A stretch of DNA of 25,156 nucleotides from NCBI RefSeq assembly GCF_036543075.1, contig NZ_JAZHPF010000035.1, positions 1-25,156 of the forward strand, read 5' to 3'. Source of the DNA: Deinococcus sp. YIM 134068. GTDB lineage: Bacteria; Deinococcota; Deinococci; Deinococcales; Deinococcaceae. The notes beneath the pieces were generated by a model. It was not told where the DNA came from and ran no database searches. It worked only from the letters and a program-made list of their open reading frames with translations. Below, one piece after another: positions 8,989 through 19,250 of this stretch; positions within the stretch are counted from its first letter, which is position 1; each line of letters starts with the position of its first letter. Position numbers and translations under genes: made by a program.

Positions 8989-9128
8989 TTTTTATCGTCT
9001 GGCAGAAGGACGAGCGGTGCTCGTCACCCCCCTCCCCGACCCTCCCCCACAAGGAGGGAGGGAGCAAAGAGCACGGCTGACACGCTCGCTTTCTCTTGCA
9101 CATCAGGCGTTCAAGGGGGAGGGGCAGA
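8989..9128. repeat. dispersed intergenic repeat, copy A
   Basis: The segment 8996-9026 matches 18293-18323 at 27 of 31 bases (both begin CGTCTGGC and end GCGGTGCTCGTCA). Each then has a C-rich/G-rich hairpin (here CCCTCC 9040-9045 with GGAGGG 9053-9058), GGGAGCAA, and a weaker similar tail (CGCTC, TTTCTT, AAG-GGGGA). It occupies the 323-bp convergent gap between arsR and the deoxynucleoside kinase. The bases 8873-8988 show nothing else I can name. Short ORFs here are by-products of the repeat. Confidence 0.6.
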
Positions 9129-9169
9129 AGAGTTGGCTACATGTTCTTGTCGTCATTCGCCGCAACTGC

Positions 9170-9195
9170 CTACGCTGAACGCTGAAGGCTGACAC
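9170..9195 (-). repeat. heptanucleotide array after the kinase stop
   Basis: On the minus strand, following the TAG stop at 9198-9196, are TGTC, AGCCTTC, AGCGTTC and the partial unit AGCGTAG. It is the same AGCNNTC period-7 pattern as at 4889-4917, but without a hairpin after it. Confidence 0.65.
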
Positions 9196-9819
<624 letters not shown>

Positions 9820-9835
9820 CAGCGGCTCCGCAGAC

Positions 9836-9911
9836 GGTGAGTGGGAAGTGGTGAGTGGTGAGTGGTGAAAACACTGCCACCAACCCACTGCCCACTGCCC
9901 ACTGCCCACTG
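9836..9911. repeat. heptanucleotide arrays between the kinase genes
   Basis: Four perfect CCCACTG units occupy 9884-9911, and an opposite-sense array GGTGAGT, GGGAAGT, GGTGAGT, GGTGAGT, GGTGAAA occupies 9836-9870. The arrays are partly complementary (AGTGG against CCACT) and could form a hairpin in the transcript between the two cistrons. The array starts 8 nt after the stop of the upstream kinase and ends shortly before the Shine-Dalgarno of the downstream one. Confidence 0.8.
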
Positions 9912-9919
9912 ACCTTCAC

Positions 9920-10537
<618 letters not shown>

Positions 10538-10546
10538 AGCGGGGAG

Positions 10547-10552
10547 ATGATA
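10547..10552 (-). promoter_or_regulatory. -10 hexamer of the kinase operon
   Basis: TATCAT on the minus strand ends 9 nt before the ATG at 10537. The heptamer array on the plus strand begins only 3 bp further upstream, so the -35 region of this promoter lies within repeat sequence. Confidence 0.4.
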
Positions 10553-10554
10553 GC

Positions 10555-10582
10555 AGCGGTCAGCTTCCAGCGGCCAGCCGCC
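10555..10582 (+). repeat. heptanucleotide array, plus orientation
   Basis: Four units on the plus strand, AGCGGTC, AGCTTCC, AGCGGCC, AGCCGCC, followed by AGCAAAA. With the inverted array at 10624-10651 it frames the hairpin at 10586-10622, so the whole interval 10555-10651 is one composite inverted-repeat element. Confidence 0.75.
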
Positions 10583-10585
10583 AGC

Positions 10586-10622
10586 AAAAGAAGCGCCCCA
10601 GCGTGGTCTGAGGCGTCCCTTT
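10586..10622. terminator. terminator hairpin downstream of the protease
   Basis: AAAAGAA leads into GCGCCCC (10593-10599), which pairs with GAGGCGT (10610-10616) through one wobble and one mismatch, followed by CCCTTT. On the minus strand the hairpin is followed by CTTCTTTT, fitting termination after the protease gene. Confidence 0.6.
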
Positions 10623-10623
10623 G

Positions 10624-10651
10624 CTCTGCTGGAAGCTGGCCGCTGGTCGCT
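10624..10651 (-). repeat. heptanucleotide array after the protease stop
   Basis: Directly after the TAG at 10654-10652, the minus strand reads AGCGACC, AGCGGCC, AGCTTCC, AGCAGAG. This is the same period-7 AGCNNYC array, with C in place of T at position 6. Confidence 0.75.
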
Positions 10652-11751
10652 CTACTGCAACGTCCGCTTCAGCAGCGTCACCCGCACGTCCACGCTCCGC
10701 TTGTTGCGCCACAGCCGCAGATTGACTGTCTGGCCGGGTCGCTTGGCGGCCACGAGGCGGATCACGTCGTAGCTGCCGCGCACCCGCTGGCCGTCCACCG
10801 CCACGATCACGTCGCCGAGGGGGGCGAGAAGCTGGCCCCGGCTGTTCCGCAGGCTGCCGCGCAACCCCGCCCGCGCCCCGGCGGTTCCGGCGGGAGCCTC
10901 GTCCACGAGCGCGCCCTCGGAGGAGCTGAGTCCGGCAAGCTGGCGCAGGGCCGGTTCCAGGGTATCGAGGTCCACGAGCGTGACGCCCAGCGTGCCCCGC
11001 TGCGGAACCCCGATGCGCTCCAGGTCTTCGAGGCTCTGGCGCACGAGGTCGCCGGGGATGGCGATGCCGATCACGCCGGGCACGAAGTTGTTCGGGGCCG
11101 CGTTCGCGTCCGCCACGCCGACCACCGCCCCGCGCGAGTCGAGGACCGGGCCGCCGCTGTTGCCGCCCTGGATGTTAGTCGTCGTCACGAGGTACTGCCC
11201 GATCTCGCCGCCGAGCTGATCGTTGCGGGGCACGTCGCGGGCGCTGGCCGCCACGCTGAAGACGCCCGTTCCCACGAAGTTCTGGATGCGGAGGGGCGTC
11301 CCGATGGTGATGAGCTTCTGCCCCGGCAGCAGGGCCGCGCTGCGCCCGAACCCCAGCGTCTTCGGGGCCGTCACACCCGACACGCGCAGGATGGCGATGT
11401 CGATGCCGGGATCGATGCCCTCCACCCGCGCCGCGATGCGCCGACCGTTGGAGAGCGTCACGCTCACCGACTCCTGAAACTGGACGACGTGGTAGTTCGT
11501 GACGATCAGGTTGCGCTTGTAGAAGAAGCCCGTGCCCGTCTCCACCGGATCGTCGCCCGCCTGAAGCACGTCCTTGCGAAGTCGGGCGTCCACCCGCACG
11601 ACGGCGGGAAGGGCCTGCTGCGCCACCTCCACCGTGTTGATCTCGTCCGCCGTGACGAGAGACCGCTGGGCCTGCACCCGCCCGGTGACGTACGCGCCCG
11701 TGGCCGCCGCGAGGAGCAGCAGCGTGAGGCCAGCGGCGCGGACGAGGGGGG

Positions 11752-11755
<4 letters not shown>
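10652..11755 (-). CDS. membrane-anchored trypsin-like serine protease with PDZ domain (HtrA/Deg family)
   Basis: A 367-aa Deg-type protease probably exported to the envelope for protein quality control. An N-terminal hydrophobic segment (about 5-24) serves as signal anchor. The catalytic triad is H89 (TNYHVV), D119 (GIDIAIL) and S200 (GGNSGGPV). A single PDZ domain fills about 255-365 (RGTLGVTL to the C-terminus) and contains a GDVIVAVDG segment. The start is GTG at 11755, overlapping the stop of the fmdB-like gene as GTGA, so translation is probably coupled. The pairing with fmdB suggests joint expression, with no known functional link. The product ends shortly before a heptanucleotide array and a terminator. 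Confidence 0.93.
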
Positions 11756-12012
<257 letters not shown>

Positions 12013-12065
12013 GACCTCTCCAGCGGCTAATCTAGCAAGGTGGGCACGGCAAAGGGTCCCGCCGT

Positions 12066-12097
12066 CCAACAATGAAGACCCCCACCCGTTCGGGGGT
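12066..12097 (-). terminator. terminator of the acyl-CoA dehydrogenase
   Basis: On the minus strand ACCCCC (12097-12092) pairs with GGGGGT (12083-12078), followed by CTTCATTGTT. It lies 27 nt after the dehydrogenase stop and 54 nt before the fmdB-like gene. Confidence 0.65.
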
Positions 12098-12123
12098 GAG
12101 GGCCTGTGGGGAAACGGGGTGGG

Positions 12124-13959
<1,836 letters not shown>

Positions 13960-14016
13960 AGCAGGCTCCTTCGGGCGGGCCGTCACCCGTCGGGGGAGGC
14001 TCGCCACACCTTGTTG

Positions 14017-14043
14017 ATTGTACCCAGTCTAAAACTTTCTGGG
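14017..14043 (-). promoter_or_regulatory. promoter and operator-like repeat of the acyl-CoA dehydrogenase
   Basis: TACAAT on the minus strand (14022-14017) is a near-consensus -10. Directly upstream an inverted repeat CCCAG, 11 nt, CTGGG (14023-14043) covers the -35 zone, where no good TTGACA is visible. This layout suggests control by a bound regulator. The repeat is short and could be chance. Confidence 0.45.
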
Positions 14044-14056
14044 GCAAAAGTCACGC

Positions 14057-14089
14057 GGGGGGGGGCGGTGTGGGTGCCGGGGGGGAGGG
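14057..14089 (+). other. G-quadruplex motif with homopolymeric G tracts
   Basis: G9 (14057-14065), GGG, G7 (14079-14085) and GGG are separated by loops of 6, 4 and 1 nt, a canonical G4 pattern, on the plus strand in the gap between the divergent dehydrogenase and CRP genes. The G9 run is also prone to slippage. Confidence 0.5.
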
Positions 14090-14172
14090 CCGCCGTCCGG
14101 CGGGGGTGGACCGGGTTCAGGGAGGTGAGGCGGGAGGCCGCAAACCGGGCCGTGCCCAGGCGTCATTTCGAG

Positions 14173-14178
14173 TATCCT
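14173..14178 (+). promoter_or_regulatory. -10 hexamer of the CRP/FNR gene
   Basis: TATCCT ends 10 nt before the ATG at 14189 with no Shine-Dalgarno in between, suggesting a leader of only a few bases or none. Confidence 0.4.
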
Positions 14179-14188
14179 GAACCTGATC

Positions 14189-14878
14189 ATGAACTACCCA
14201 AGCCTGGTCTGGCACCTCAAGCGTACCGAGTTGTTCGCCGACCTTGAGTTGACGGAGCTGGAGCGTGTGGCCGCCACGACGCCCTACCGCTCCTACGGGC
14301 CGGGGGAGGTCATCTACCGCATGGACGATCCGGCGGACGCCCTGTACTTCGTCCGCAGCGGCCTCGTCAAGATCAGCAAGCTCTTCCCGAACGGCAAGGA
14401 GGCCATTCTCGGCGTCATCGGCCAGCACGACACCTTCGGGGAGCTGCTGCTTCAGGCCGAGGAGAGGCGTCCCACCCAGGCCGAGGCGCTGGAGCGCACC
14501 ACCCTGATCGTGCTGCCGCGCACCGAGCTGCAAAAGCTGCTGAACACCAAGCCCGACCTCGCCATGAAGCTCATCCGCCTGATGGCCGCGCGCCTCTTCG
14601 AGGCCCAGTCGTGGAGCGCTGCCGTCAGCGCCTATAGCGCCCCAGAGCGCGTGGCCAGCCTGCTCTACCGCCTCGCGCGGGAGTTCGGGCGGCCCCACGC
14701 GCAGGGCGTCGAACTGGCCCTCAAGCTCAATCAGGAGGACATCGCCCGGATGGTCGGCGCGACCCGCGAGACGGTGAGCCATTCGCTCGGCAAGCTCAAG
14801 CAGGAGGGGGCCATCGTCCGTGCCCGCACGCCGATGATTCTGCGGCTGGAGGCGCTCCAGCGGTATCTGGAGGAGTGA
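14189..14878 (+). CDS. CRP/FNR-family transcriptional regulator
   Basis: A 229-aa regulator with an N-terminal cyclic-nucleotide-binding fold (about 10-130: RTELFADLELTELERVA, then YRMDDPADALYFVRSGLVKI and FGELLLQ), a dimerisation helix, and a C-terminal winged helix with LNQEDIARMVGATRETVSHS at about 170-190. The phosphate-binding cassette reads FGELLLQAEERRPTQA; the FGEL glutamate and an arginine are kept, but the RS/RT pair of true cAMP binders is not clear, so the ligand is uncertain. There are no N-terminal FNR-type cysteines, so an iron-sulfur oxygen sensor is unlikely. Deinococcus has several paralogues, including DdrI; I cannot tell which this is. The divergent acyl-CoA dehydrogenase is a candidate target. 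Confidence 0.92.
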   Translation: MNYPSLVWHLKRTELFADLELTELERVAATTPYRSYGPGEVIYRMDDPADALYFVRSGLVKISKLFPNGKEAILGVIGQHDTFGELLLQAEERRPTQAEALERTTLIVLPRTELQKLLNTKPDLAMKLIRLMAARLFEAQSWSAAVSAYSAPERVASLLYRLAREFGRPHAQGVELALKLNQEDIARMVGATRETVSHSLGKLKQEGAIVRARTPMILRLEALQRYLEE

Positions 14879-14893
14879 GGCAGCAGGCCGACT

Positions 14894-14910
14894 GCGCTTC
14901 CGGTAAGCGC
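14894..14910. terminator. weak hairpin between the CRP and alkA genes
   Basis: GCGCTT (14894-14899) pairs with AAGCGC (14905-14910) around CCGGT in the 33-bp gap of these convergent genes. No T tract follows on either strand, so termination is doubtful. Confidence 0.3.
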
Positions 14911-14911
14911 C

Positions 14912-15592
14912 CTACAGCGGGTCCGTGAGCGACAGGTCTCCTGTCACCGTGCCCGCAGCCGCGTTCAACCTGCGCCGCGCCTTCTCCGCCCAAAGGTAGC
15001 GGGCGGCCAGCGTCCGGTAAGGCGACCACGAGGCCACAACCTCGTCTGGCACGTCGTCCGAGTACAGCTTTTGTAGCTCCTGCCGCAGCACGAGGTCGCC
15101 GAAGGAGAACACGTCGGGGCGGGCGAGGCCGAACATGAGGAACATCTCCACGGTCCAGCGTCCGATGCCGGGCAGGGGCGTGAGTTGCGCGATGGCCTCC
15201 TCATCCGGCAACGAGGCGAGGTGCGCGAAGTCCACCCGTCCGCCTTGCGCCGCCTCCGCCAACGCGCGCACCGTGCGGACCTTCGCCCACGAGAGGCCGA
15301 ACGAGCGCAAGGTCTCCGGCTCGGCTCTCAAGAGCGTCCCCGGCGTCACCTCGCCCAACGTGCTGACCACGCGCGCATAGATGCTCGCCGCCGCCCGCAC
15401 GGAGAGCTGCTGCCCGGTCACACTCCGCACGAGCGTCCCGAAGGGGTCGGATGTGGGCACGAGCACCGGGAGCGGCCCCACCTGTGAGATCAGCGCCGCG
15501 AGAGCCGAGTCACGTTCCAGCCAGGTGACGGCCTGCGCGTGATCGGTCAGGGGAAGGTGGCTGGAAGAGAGGAGAGTCACGGAGACGGCCAT
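14912..15592 (-). CDS. alkA: DNA-3-methyladenine glycosylase II (AlkA family, short form)
   Basis: Base-excision repair glycosylase of the HhH-GPD superfamily that removes alkylated bases. In the 226-aa protein the helix-hairpin-helix is LTPLPGIGRWTV (137-148) and the catalytic aspartate is D166 in FSFGDLVLR. The N-terminal TATA-like domain of E. coli AlkA is absent, so it belongs to the compact AlkA2-like group known from Deinococcus. Residues SVTGQQLSVRAAASIYARV match the substrate-side helix. No iron-sulfur cysteines are present, excluding Nth/MutY. No ribosome-binding site or -10 hexamer is obvious before the ATG at 15592, so the start is the least certain part. The gene lies 51 nt after dedA on the same strand and may be its second cistron. 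Confidence 0.92.
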   Translation of the reverse strand: MAVSVTLLSSSHLPLTDHAQAVTWLERDSALAALISQVGPLPVLVPTSDPFGTLVRSVTGQQLSVRAAASIYARVVSTLGEVTPGTLLRAEPETLRSFGLSWAKVRTVRALAEAAQGGRVDFAHLASLPDEEAIAQLTPLPGIGRWTVEMFLMFGLARPDVFSFGDLVLRQELQKLYSDDVPDEVVASWSPYRTLAARYLWAEKARRRLNAAAGTVTGDLSLTDPL

Positions 15593-15643
15593 TCAAGCGC
15601 ATCCGTGAAGGAGTAACGGTGGCGCTGCCTCCTTCCGCCTCCC

Positions 15644-16249
15644 CTACGCCGCCTGCTCCCTCTTGCGCCGCACGAACCACCAGATCGCCCCGACGATCAC
15701 GAGGCCGAGGATGATGCGCGACGTGGGGCCGACGTACTGCTCCACCCGGTCGTAGTTCTCGCCGAGGAGGTAGCCCGCCCCCGCCAGCAGCGACGCCCAC
15801 ATGGCCGAGCCGATGGTGCTGTAGATCAGGAACTTGGGCAGCGGCATCTCGCTCATGCCCGCCGGGAGGCTGAGCAGGCTGCGGATGCCCGGCACCAGCC
15901 GACCGAACAGCACCGCCTTCGTGCCGTGCTTGTCGAACCAGTCGTCGGCCCGTCGGATGTCCTTGCCGCTGAGGGTGAGCCACTTGCCGTACTTGTCGGC
16001 CCACTCGATCAGCCGCTTTTCCCCGAAGGCCCGCCCCAGGTAGTACAGCGGCAGCGTGCCCAGGACACTCCCCAGCACCCCCATCAGAATCACGAGAAAG
16101 ATGTTCATGTCCCCACGTGACGCCGCGAAGCCCGCCGACGGCATGATCAGTTCGCTGGGAATGGGCGGAAAGACGTTTTCCACGATCATCAGCAGCAGGA
16201 TGCCCAGGTAGCCCATGCTGTCCATCAGGTTCTGCACCCACTCGGCCAT
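15644..16249 (-). CDS. DedA-family membrane protein
   Basis: A 201-aa polytopic inner-membrane protein of the DedA/SNARE-associated (VTT) family, whose bacterial members are implicated in lipid-carrier flipping and membrane homeostasis. The family motifs are present: ENVFPPIPSE (24-33), the G-rich helix ILMGVLGSVLGTLPLYYLGR, and FGRLVPGIRSLLSLPAG (115-131) with the conserved arginines and prolines. A basic C-terminus VRRKREQ ends the last helix. TAGGCT ends exactly 6 nt before the ATG at 16249, indicating a leaderless mRNA. It is divergent from the HAD phosphatase with only 73 bp between start codons. Confidence 0.93.
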   Translation of the reverse strand: MAEWVQNLMDSMGYLGILLLMIVENVFPPIPSELIMPSAGFAASRGDMNIFLVILMGVLGSVLGTLPLYYLGRAFGEKRLIEWADKYGKWLTLSGKDIRRADDWFDKHGTKAVLFGRLVPGIRSLLSLPAGMSEMPLPKFLIYSTIGSAMWASLLAGAGYLLGENYDRVEQYVGPTSRIILGLVIVGAIWWFVRRKREQAA

Positions 16250-16255
16250 TGGGTC

Positions 16256-16261
16256 AGCCTA
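16256..16261 (-). promoter_or_regulatory. -10 hexamer of dedA, leaderless type
   Basis: TAGGCT on the minus strand ends 6 nt before the ATG at 16249; the spacer GACCCA contains no ribosome-binding site. Confidence 0.5.
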
Positions 16262-16310
16262 CCCGCTCCGGTGCGGGACGTGCCTCCATCCAAAGGTGGG
16301 GGGTGGGTTC

Positions 16311-16316
16311 TAGACT
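16311..16316 (+). promoter_or_regulatory. -10 hexamer of the HAD gene, leaderless type
   Basis: TAGACT ends 6 nt before the ATG at 16323; the spacer is GCGCCC. Confidence 0.5.
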
Positions 16317-16322
16317 GCGCCC

Positions 16323-16988
16323 ATGTCCCCGCCTCCCCCCCTGCGCGCCCTGATCTTCGACTTCGACGGCACCATCCTCGACACCGAGTCGCGCGAGTTC
16401 TGGCACTGGCAGGGCCTGTACCGCGAACACGGGCGGGAGCTGGCGCTCGCGGACTGGCAGCGCGGCATCGGCACCTGGGGGGCGTTCGACCCCTGGGCGG
16501 GACTGCCGGACCACATCCTGGCCGACCGCGAGCGCGTCCACCTGAGCCTGCGCGACCGCATCGTGGCCGACATCGCCGAACAGGACCTGCGGCCCGGCGT
16601 GCGCGCGGTGCTGGACGATGCCCGCGCCTCCGGCCTGCGCCTCGCCCTCGCCACGAGCAGCGACCGGGCGTGGGTGACGCGCTGGATGGAGCAGCACCGC
16701 CTCCTCGACCTCTTCGAGACCCTCGCCACCCAGGACGACGTGCGCCGCGTCAAGCCCGACCCGGAGCTGTACTCGTTGGCCGCCTCCCGCCTGGGCCTGC
16801 GCCCCGAGGAATGCGCCGCCGTCGAGGACAGCCTGAACGGCGCGACCGCCGCCGTCGCCGCTGGCCTGCGCGTGGTCGTCGTCCCCAACGACGTGACCCG
16901 CACTCAGCCCTTTCCCCCCGACTGGCCGCGCCTGGACGACGGATTTGCCGGTGGGCTGGAGGAACTGCTGCGGACCGTCGGAGGCTGA
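16323..16988 (+). CDS. HAD-superfamily hydrolase (beta-phosphoglucomutase/phosphatase-like)
   Basis: A 221-aa cytosolic HAD phosphatase of subfamily IA. Motif I is DFDGTILDT (13-21) with nucleophile D13 and general acid D15, motif II is ATSSD, motif III is the lysine in VKPDPELY, and motif IV is VEDSLNG. The alpha-helical cap between motif I and II contains FWHWQGLYREHGRELALADW, resembling the sugar-phosphate phosphatase/phosphoglucomutase group. The exact substrate is unknown. It is divergent from dedA and convergent with the ferritin-like gene, with a strong hairpin 11 nt past its stop. Confidence 0.93.
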   Translation: MSPPPPLRALIFDFDGTILDTESREFWHWQGLYREHGRELALADWQRGIGTWGAFDPWAGLPDHILADRERVHLSLRDRIVADIAEQDLRPGVRAVLDDARASGLRLALATSSDRAWVTRWMEQHRLLDLFETLATQDDVRRVKPDPELYSLAASRLGLRPEECAAVEDSLNGATAAVAAGLRVVVVPNDVTRTQPFPPDWPRLDDGFAGGLEELLRTVGG

Positions 16989-16998
16989 ATCAAAGAGA

Positions 16999-17033
16999 AC
17001 GCGCGCCGGAGGGAATGTCTCCCCGGCGCGCGT
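16999..17033. terminator. bidirectional terminator between HAD gene and ferritin-like gene
   Basis: ACGCGCGCCGG (16999-17009) pairs perfectly with CCGGCGCGCGT (17023-17033). TCTTTT lies 8 nt downstream on the plus strand, and TTCTCTTTG follows on the minus strand, so it can serve both convergent genes. Confidence 0.75.
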
Positions 17034-17049
17034 CCCTGTGTCTTTTGCT

Positions 17050-17079
17050 GACTGCTGAAAGCTGACGCCTGACTGCTCC
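17050..17079 (-). repeat. heptanucleotide array after the ferritin-like gene stop
   Basis: On the minus strand, two bases after TAG, are AGCAGTC, AGGCGTC, AGCTTTC, AGCAGTC, then AGCAAAAG. The array leads towards the hairpin at 16999-17033. Confidence 0.75.
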
Positions 17080-18021
17080 CTACAGCGCCAGCAGCTTGCC
17101 CAGATTCCCGTCGTCGGTCAGCCCGTTCGGGAAGAACCCGCCCTTCGTCGCCGCGCCCGTCGTGTCGAGGAAGACGATATTCGCCACCTGACGCGGCGTG
17201 CGGCTGTAGGCGATGGCGTTGCCGTCCGTCGGGATGATGTTGCCCATCCCGTTCATGGTCACGCCCTGGTCGCGGTCGTCGCTGCCGTCCACCGCGTCAC
17301 GCAGGTTGCTGATGGCCTGAACGACCTGCTCGACGGTCAGCCCGGCGGCGGCCTGCTGGGCGCGGCGCTGGTAGAGCAGCGTGCGGATGGCCCCCGAGTG
17401 GTACGCCTCCACCGCGAGGATGCCCGCCGCGTTCTCCAGGTTGCCGCCCGCCTTCTGGTCGTCGAGGAAGCGCGCGGCCCCCTTGTAGGCGGTCACGCCC
17501 ACGTCCTCGAAGATGAACGCGCCGTGCAGGAAGAACAGCTCGTTGGCGTAGGGGTTGAAGCCTGTGATCGCCCCGCCCGACGCGGCATTCCCGGCGGCGG
17601 CGAAGGCCGGGCCAAGGTCGAGTTGCGGCTGGGCGACGGCGGCGCTTCCCAGCACCGAGCGGATGACCTTGACGTGGGCCAGCTCGTCCGAGGCGATCTC
17701 GTCGGCGTAGGCGCGCACCTCGGCGGAGAGGCCGGGGATGGCCGACTTGCCGTCGAAGCCGGAGGGCAGGGTCACGCGGGCGCTGCTGCCGCCCGCCGCG
17801 TCCAGCTCGCCCAGTCGTCCCACGGCGGCGAGGTAGAAGGCGGCCTCCAGGTATTCGAGGTTGAGCGCGAAGTTGAAGATGGCCGCGTCGAGGCCGTTGT
17901 CCTGGCTGGGCATCGTGGCGATGACGCTCGTGCAGCTCGACAGCACAGCACCCGCGCCCATCAGACCGGCCATGCCCAGGAATTTGCGGCGGGTACTCGT
18001 GCCCTGCGTGTCGTTGCTCAT
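17080..18021 (-). CDS. Tat-exported ferritin-like lipoprotein (desiccation-related family)
   Basis: A 313-aa exported ferritin-like (Ferritin_2) protein, the family of the plant desiccation protein PCC13-62 that is also found in Deinococcus. The N-terminus has a twin-arginine signal (TRRKFLGMAG, from residue 10) ending in a lipobox LSSC, so it is probably folded in the cytoplasm, exported by Tat and lipid-anchored. Candidate diiron ligands occur in order: NLEYLEA, DELAH, FEDVG and VEAYHSG, which gives a four-helix pattern. A C-terminal region of about 80 residues (NIIPTDGNAIAYSRTPRQV) follows. The ATG at 18021 has GGAGG 8 nt upstream. Metal handling or oxidant protection during drying is inference. 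It stands alone, with 496 bp upstream free of genes. Confidence 0.92.
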   Translation of the reverse strand: MSNDTQGTSTRRKFLGMAGLMGAGAVLSSCTSVIATMPSQDNGLDAAIFNFALNLEYLEAAFYLAAVGRLGELDAAGGSSARVTLPSGFDGKSAIPGLSAEVRAYADEIASDELAHVKVIRSVLGSAAVAQPQLDLGPAFAAAGNAASGGAITGFNPYANELFFLHGAFIFEDVGVTAYKGAARFLDDQKAGGNLENAAGILAVEAYHSGAIRTLLYQRRAQQAAAGLTVEQVVQAISNLRDAVDGSDDRDQGVTMNGMGNIIPTDGNAIAYSRTPRQVANIVFLDTTGAATKGGFFPNGLTDDGNLGKLLAL

Positions 18022-18284
18022 AGGTGAAACCTCCGGCGTGAGGGCGAGAAGGGCGGACGGCGAAGGCCCAGGGCCGTAGTTCAAAGGCCCCGTCACTCGG
18101 GCGTGAACAGGTTCCGCCCAGGTGTCGCTTCACCCTGCCTCTATGCGCGCCCTGCCCCTTTGGATCACCGACCCCACATGATGAAGATGAGGTGAACTGG
18201 GGAAGCCGACTTCCAACGAGCGCAGGACGCTCCGCCTCCCCGTAGAGGATGGTCGCTATGAGTGACAGATCGGACAAGCAGCTC
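18022..18284. other. gene-free upstream region of the ferritin-like gene
   Basis: I find no supported gene, no clear -10/-35 pair and no radiation/desiccation-response palindrome (the TTATGTCATTGACATAA type) in this stretch. Only the GGAGG of the ferritin-like gene at its left end is recognisable. The right part merges into dispersed repeat copy B. Confidence 0.5.
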
Positions 18285-18424
18285 ATTTTCACCGTCTGGC
18301 GCGAGGACGGGCGGTGCTCGTCATTCCTCCCCCAGCTCTGTTCCGCAGGGGAACAGGGAGCAACAGAGAGCGTTTGGAACGCTCAGTTTTCTTTCGCGGC
18401 AAGCGTGAAAGAGGGGGAAGAGAT
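18285..18424. repeat. dispersed intergenic repeat, copy B
   Basis: The block 18293-18323 matches copy A (8996-9026) at 27 of 31 bases. It is followed by a different hairpin, CTGTTCC (18338-18344) with GGAACAG (18350-18356), then GGGAGCAACAGAGAGC and a tail similar to copy A (CGCTC, TTTTCTTTCG, AAAGAGGGGGAAG). The central hairpin differs in sequence from copy A yet keeps its place, as expected if the stem is what matters. Bases 18425-18495 show nothing further. Confidence 0.6.
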
Positions 18425-18495
18425 AACTCCACGTCCTCGTGAAGCCGTCCACTGGAACGCCTCCCCGAGAAGCGACGTGCCTCCAATGTTCCGCT

Positions 18496-18517
18496 GATGG
18501 TTGAAAGCTGACCGCTC
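18496..18517 (-). repeat. heptanucleotide array after the SDR stop
   Basis: On the minus strand, one base after TAG, are AGCGGTC, AGCTTTC and the degenerate AACCATC, then AGCGGAA. The junction TAG-G-AGCGGTCAGC is identical to that after rtcB. Confidence 0.65.
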
Positions 18518-19195
<678 letters not shown>

Positions 19196-19201
19196 GCGCC
19201 T

Positions 19202-19207
19202 AGCCTA
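19202..19207 (-). promoter_or_regulatory. -10 hexamer of the SDR gene, leaderless type
   Basis: TAGGCT on the minus strand ends 6 nt before the ATG at 19195; the spacer is AGGCGC. Confidence 0.5.
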
Positions 19208-19250
19208 CTGGGGCCAGACATTCAGACAGCCTTAAGGCAGCGGTGAAAGG

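Noticed and set aside
9820..9919. N-terminal extension of the first kinase and C-terminal peptides of the SGQWAVG type
   Set aside because: These residues are a translation of the 7-nt repeat array; the kinase starts at 9819 with its own ribosome-binding site.
18249..18497. 82-codon ORF in the gap before the SDR gene
   Set aside because: It lies in repeat copy B, has no ribosome-binding site, and its sequence follows the repeat and not a protein family.
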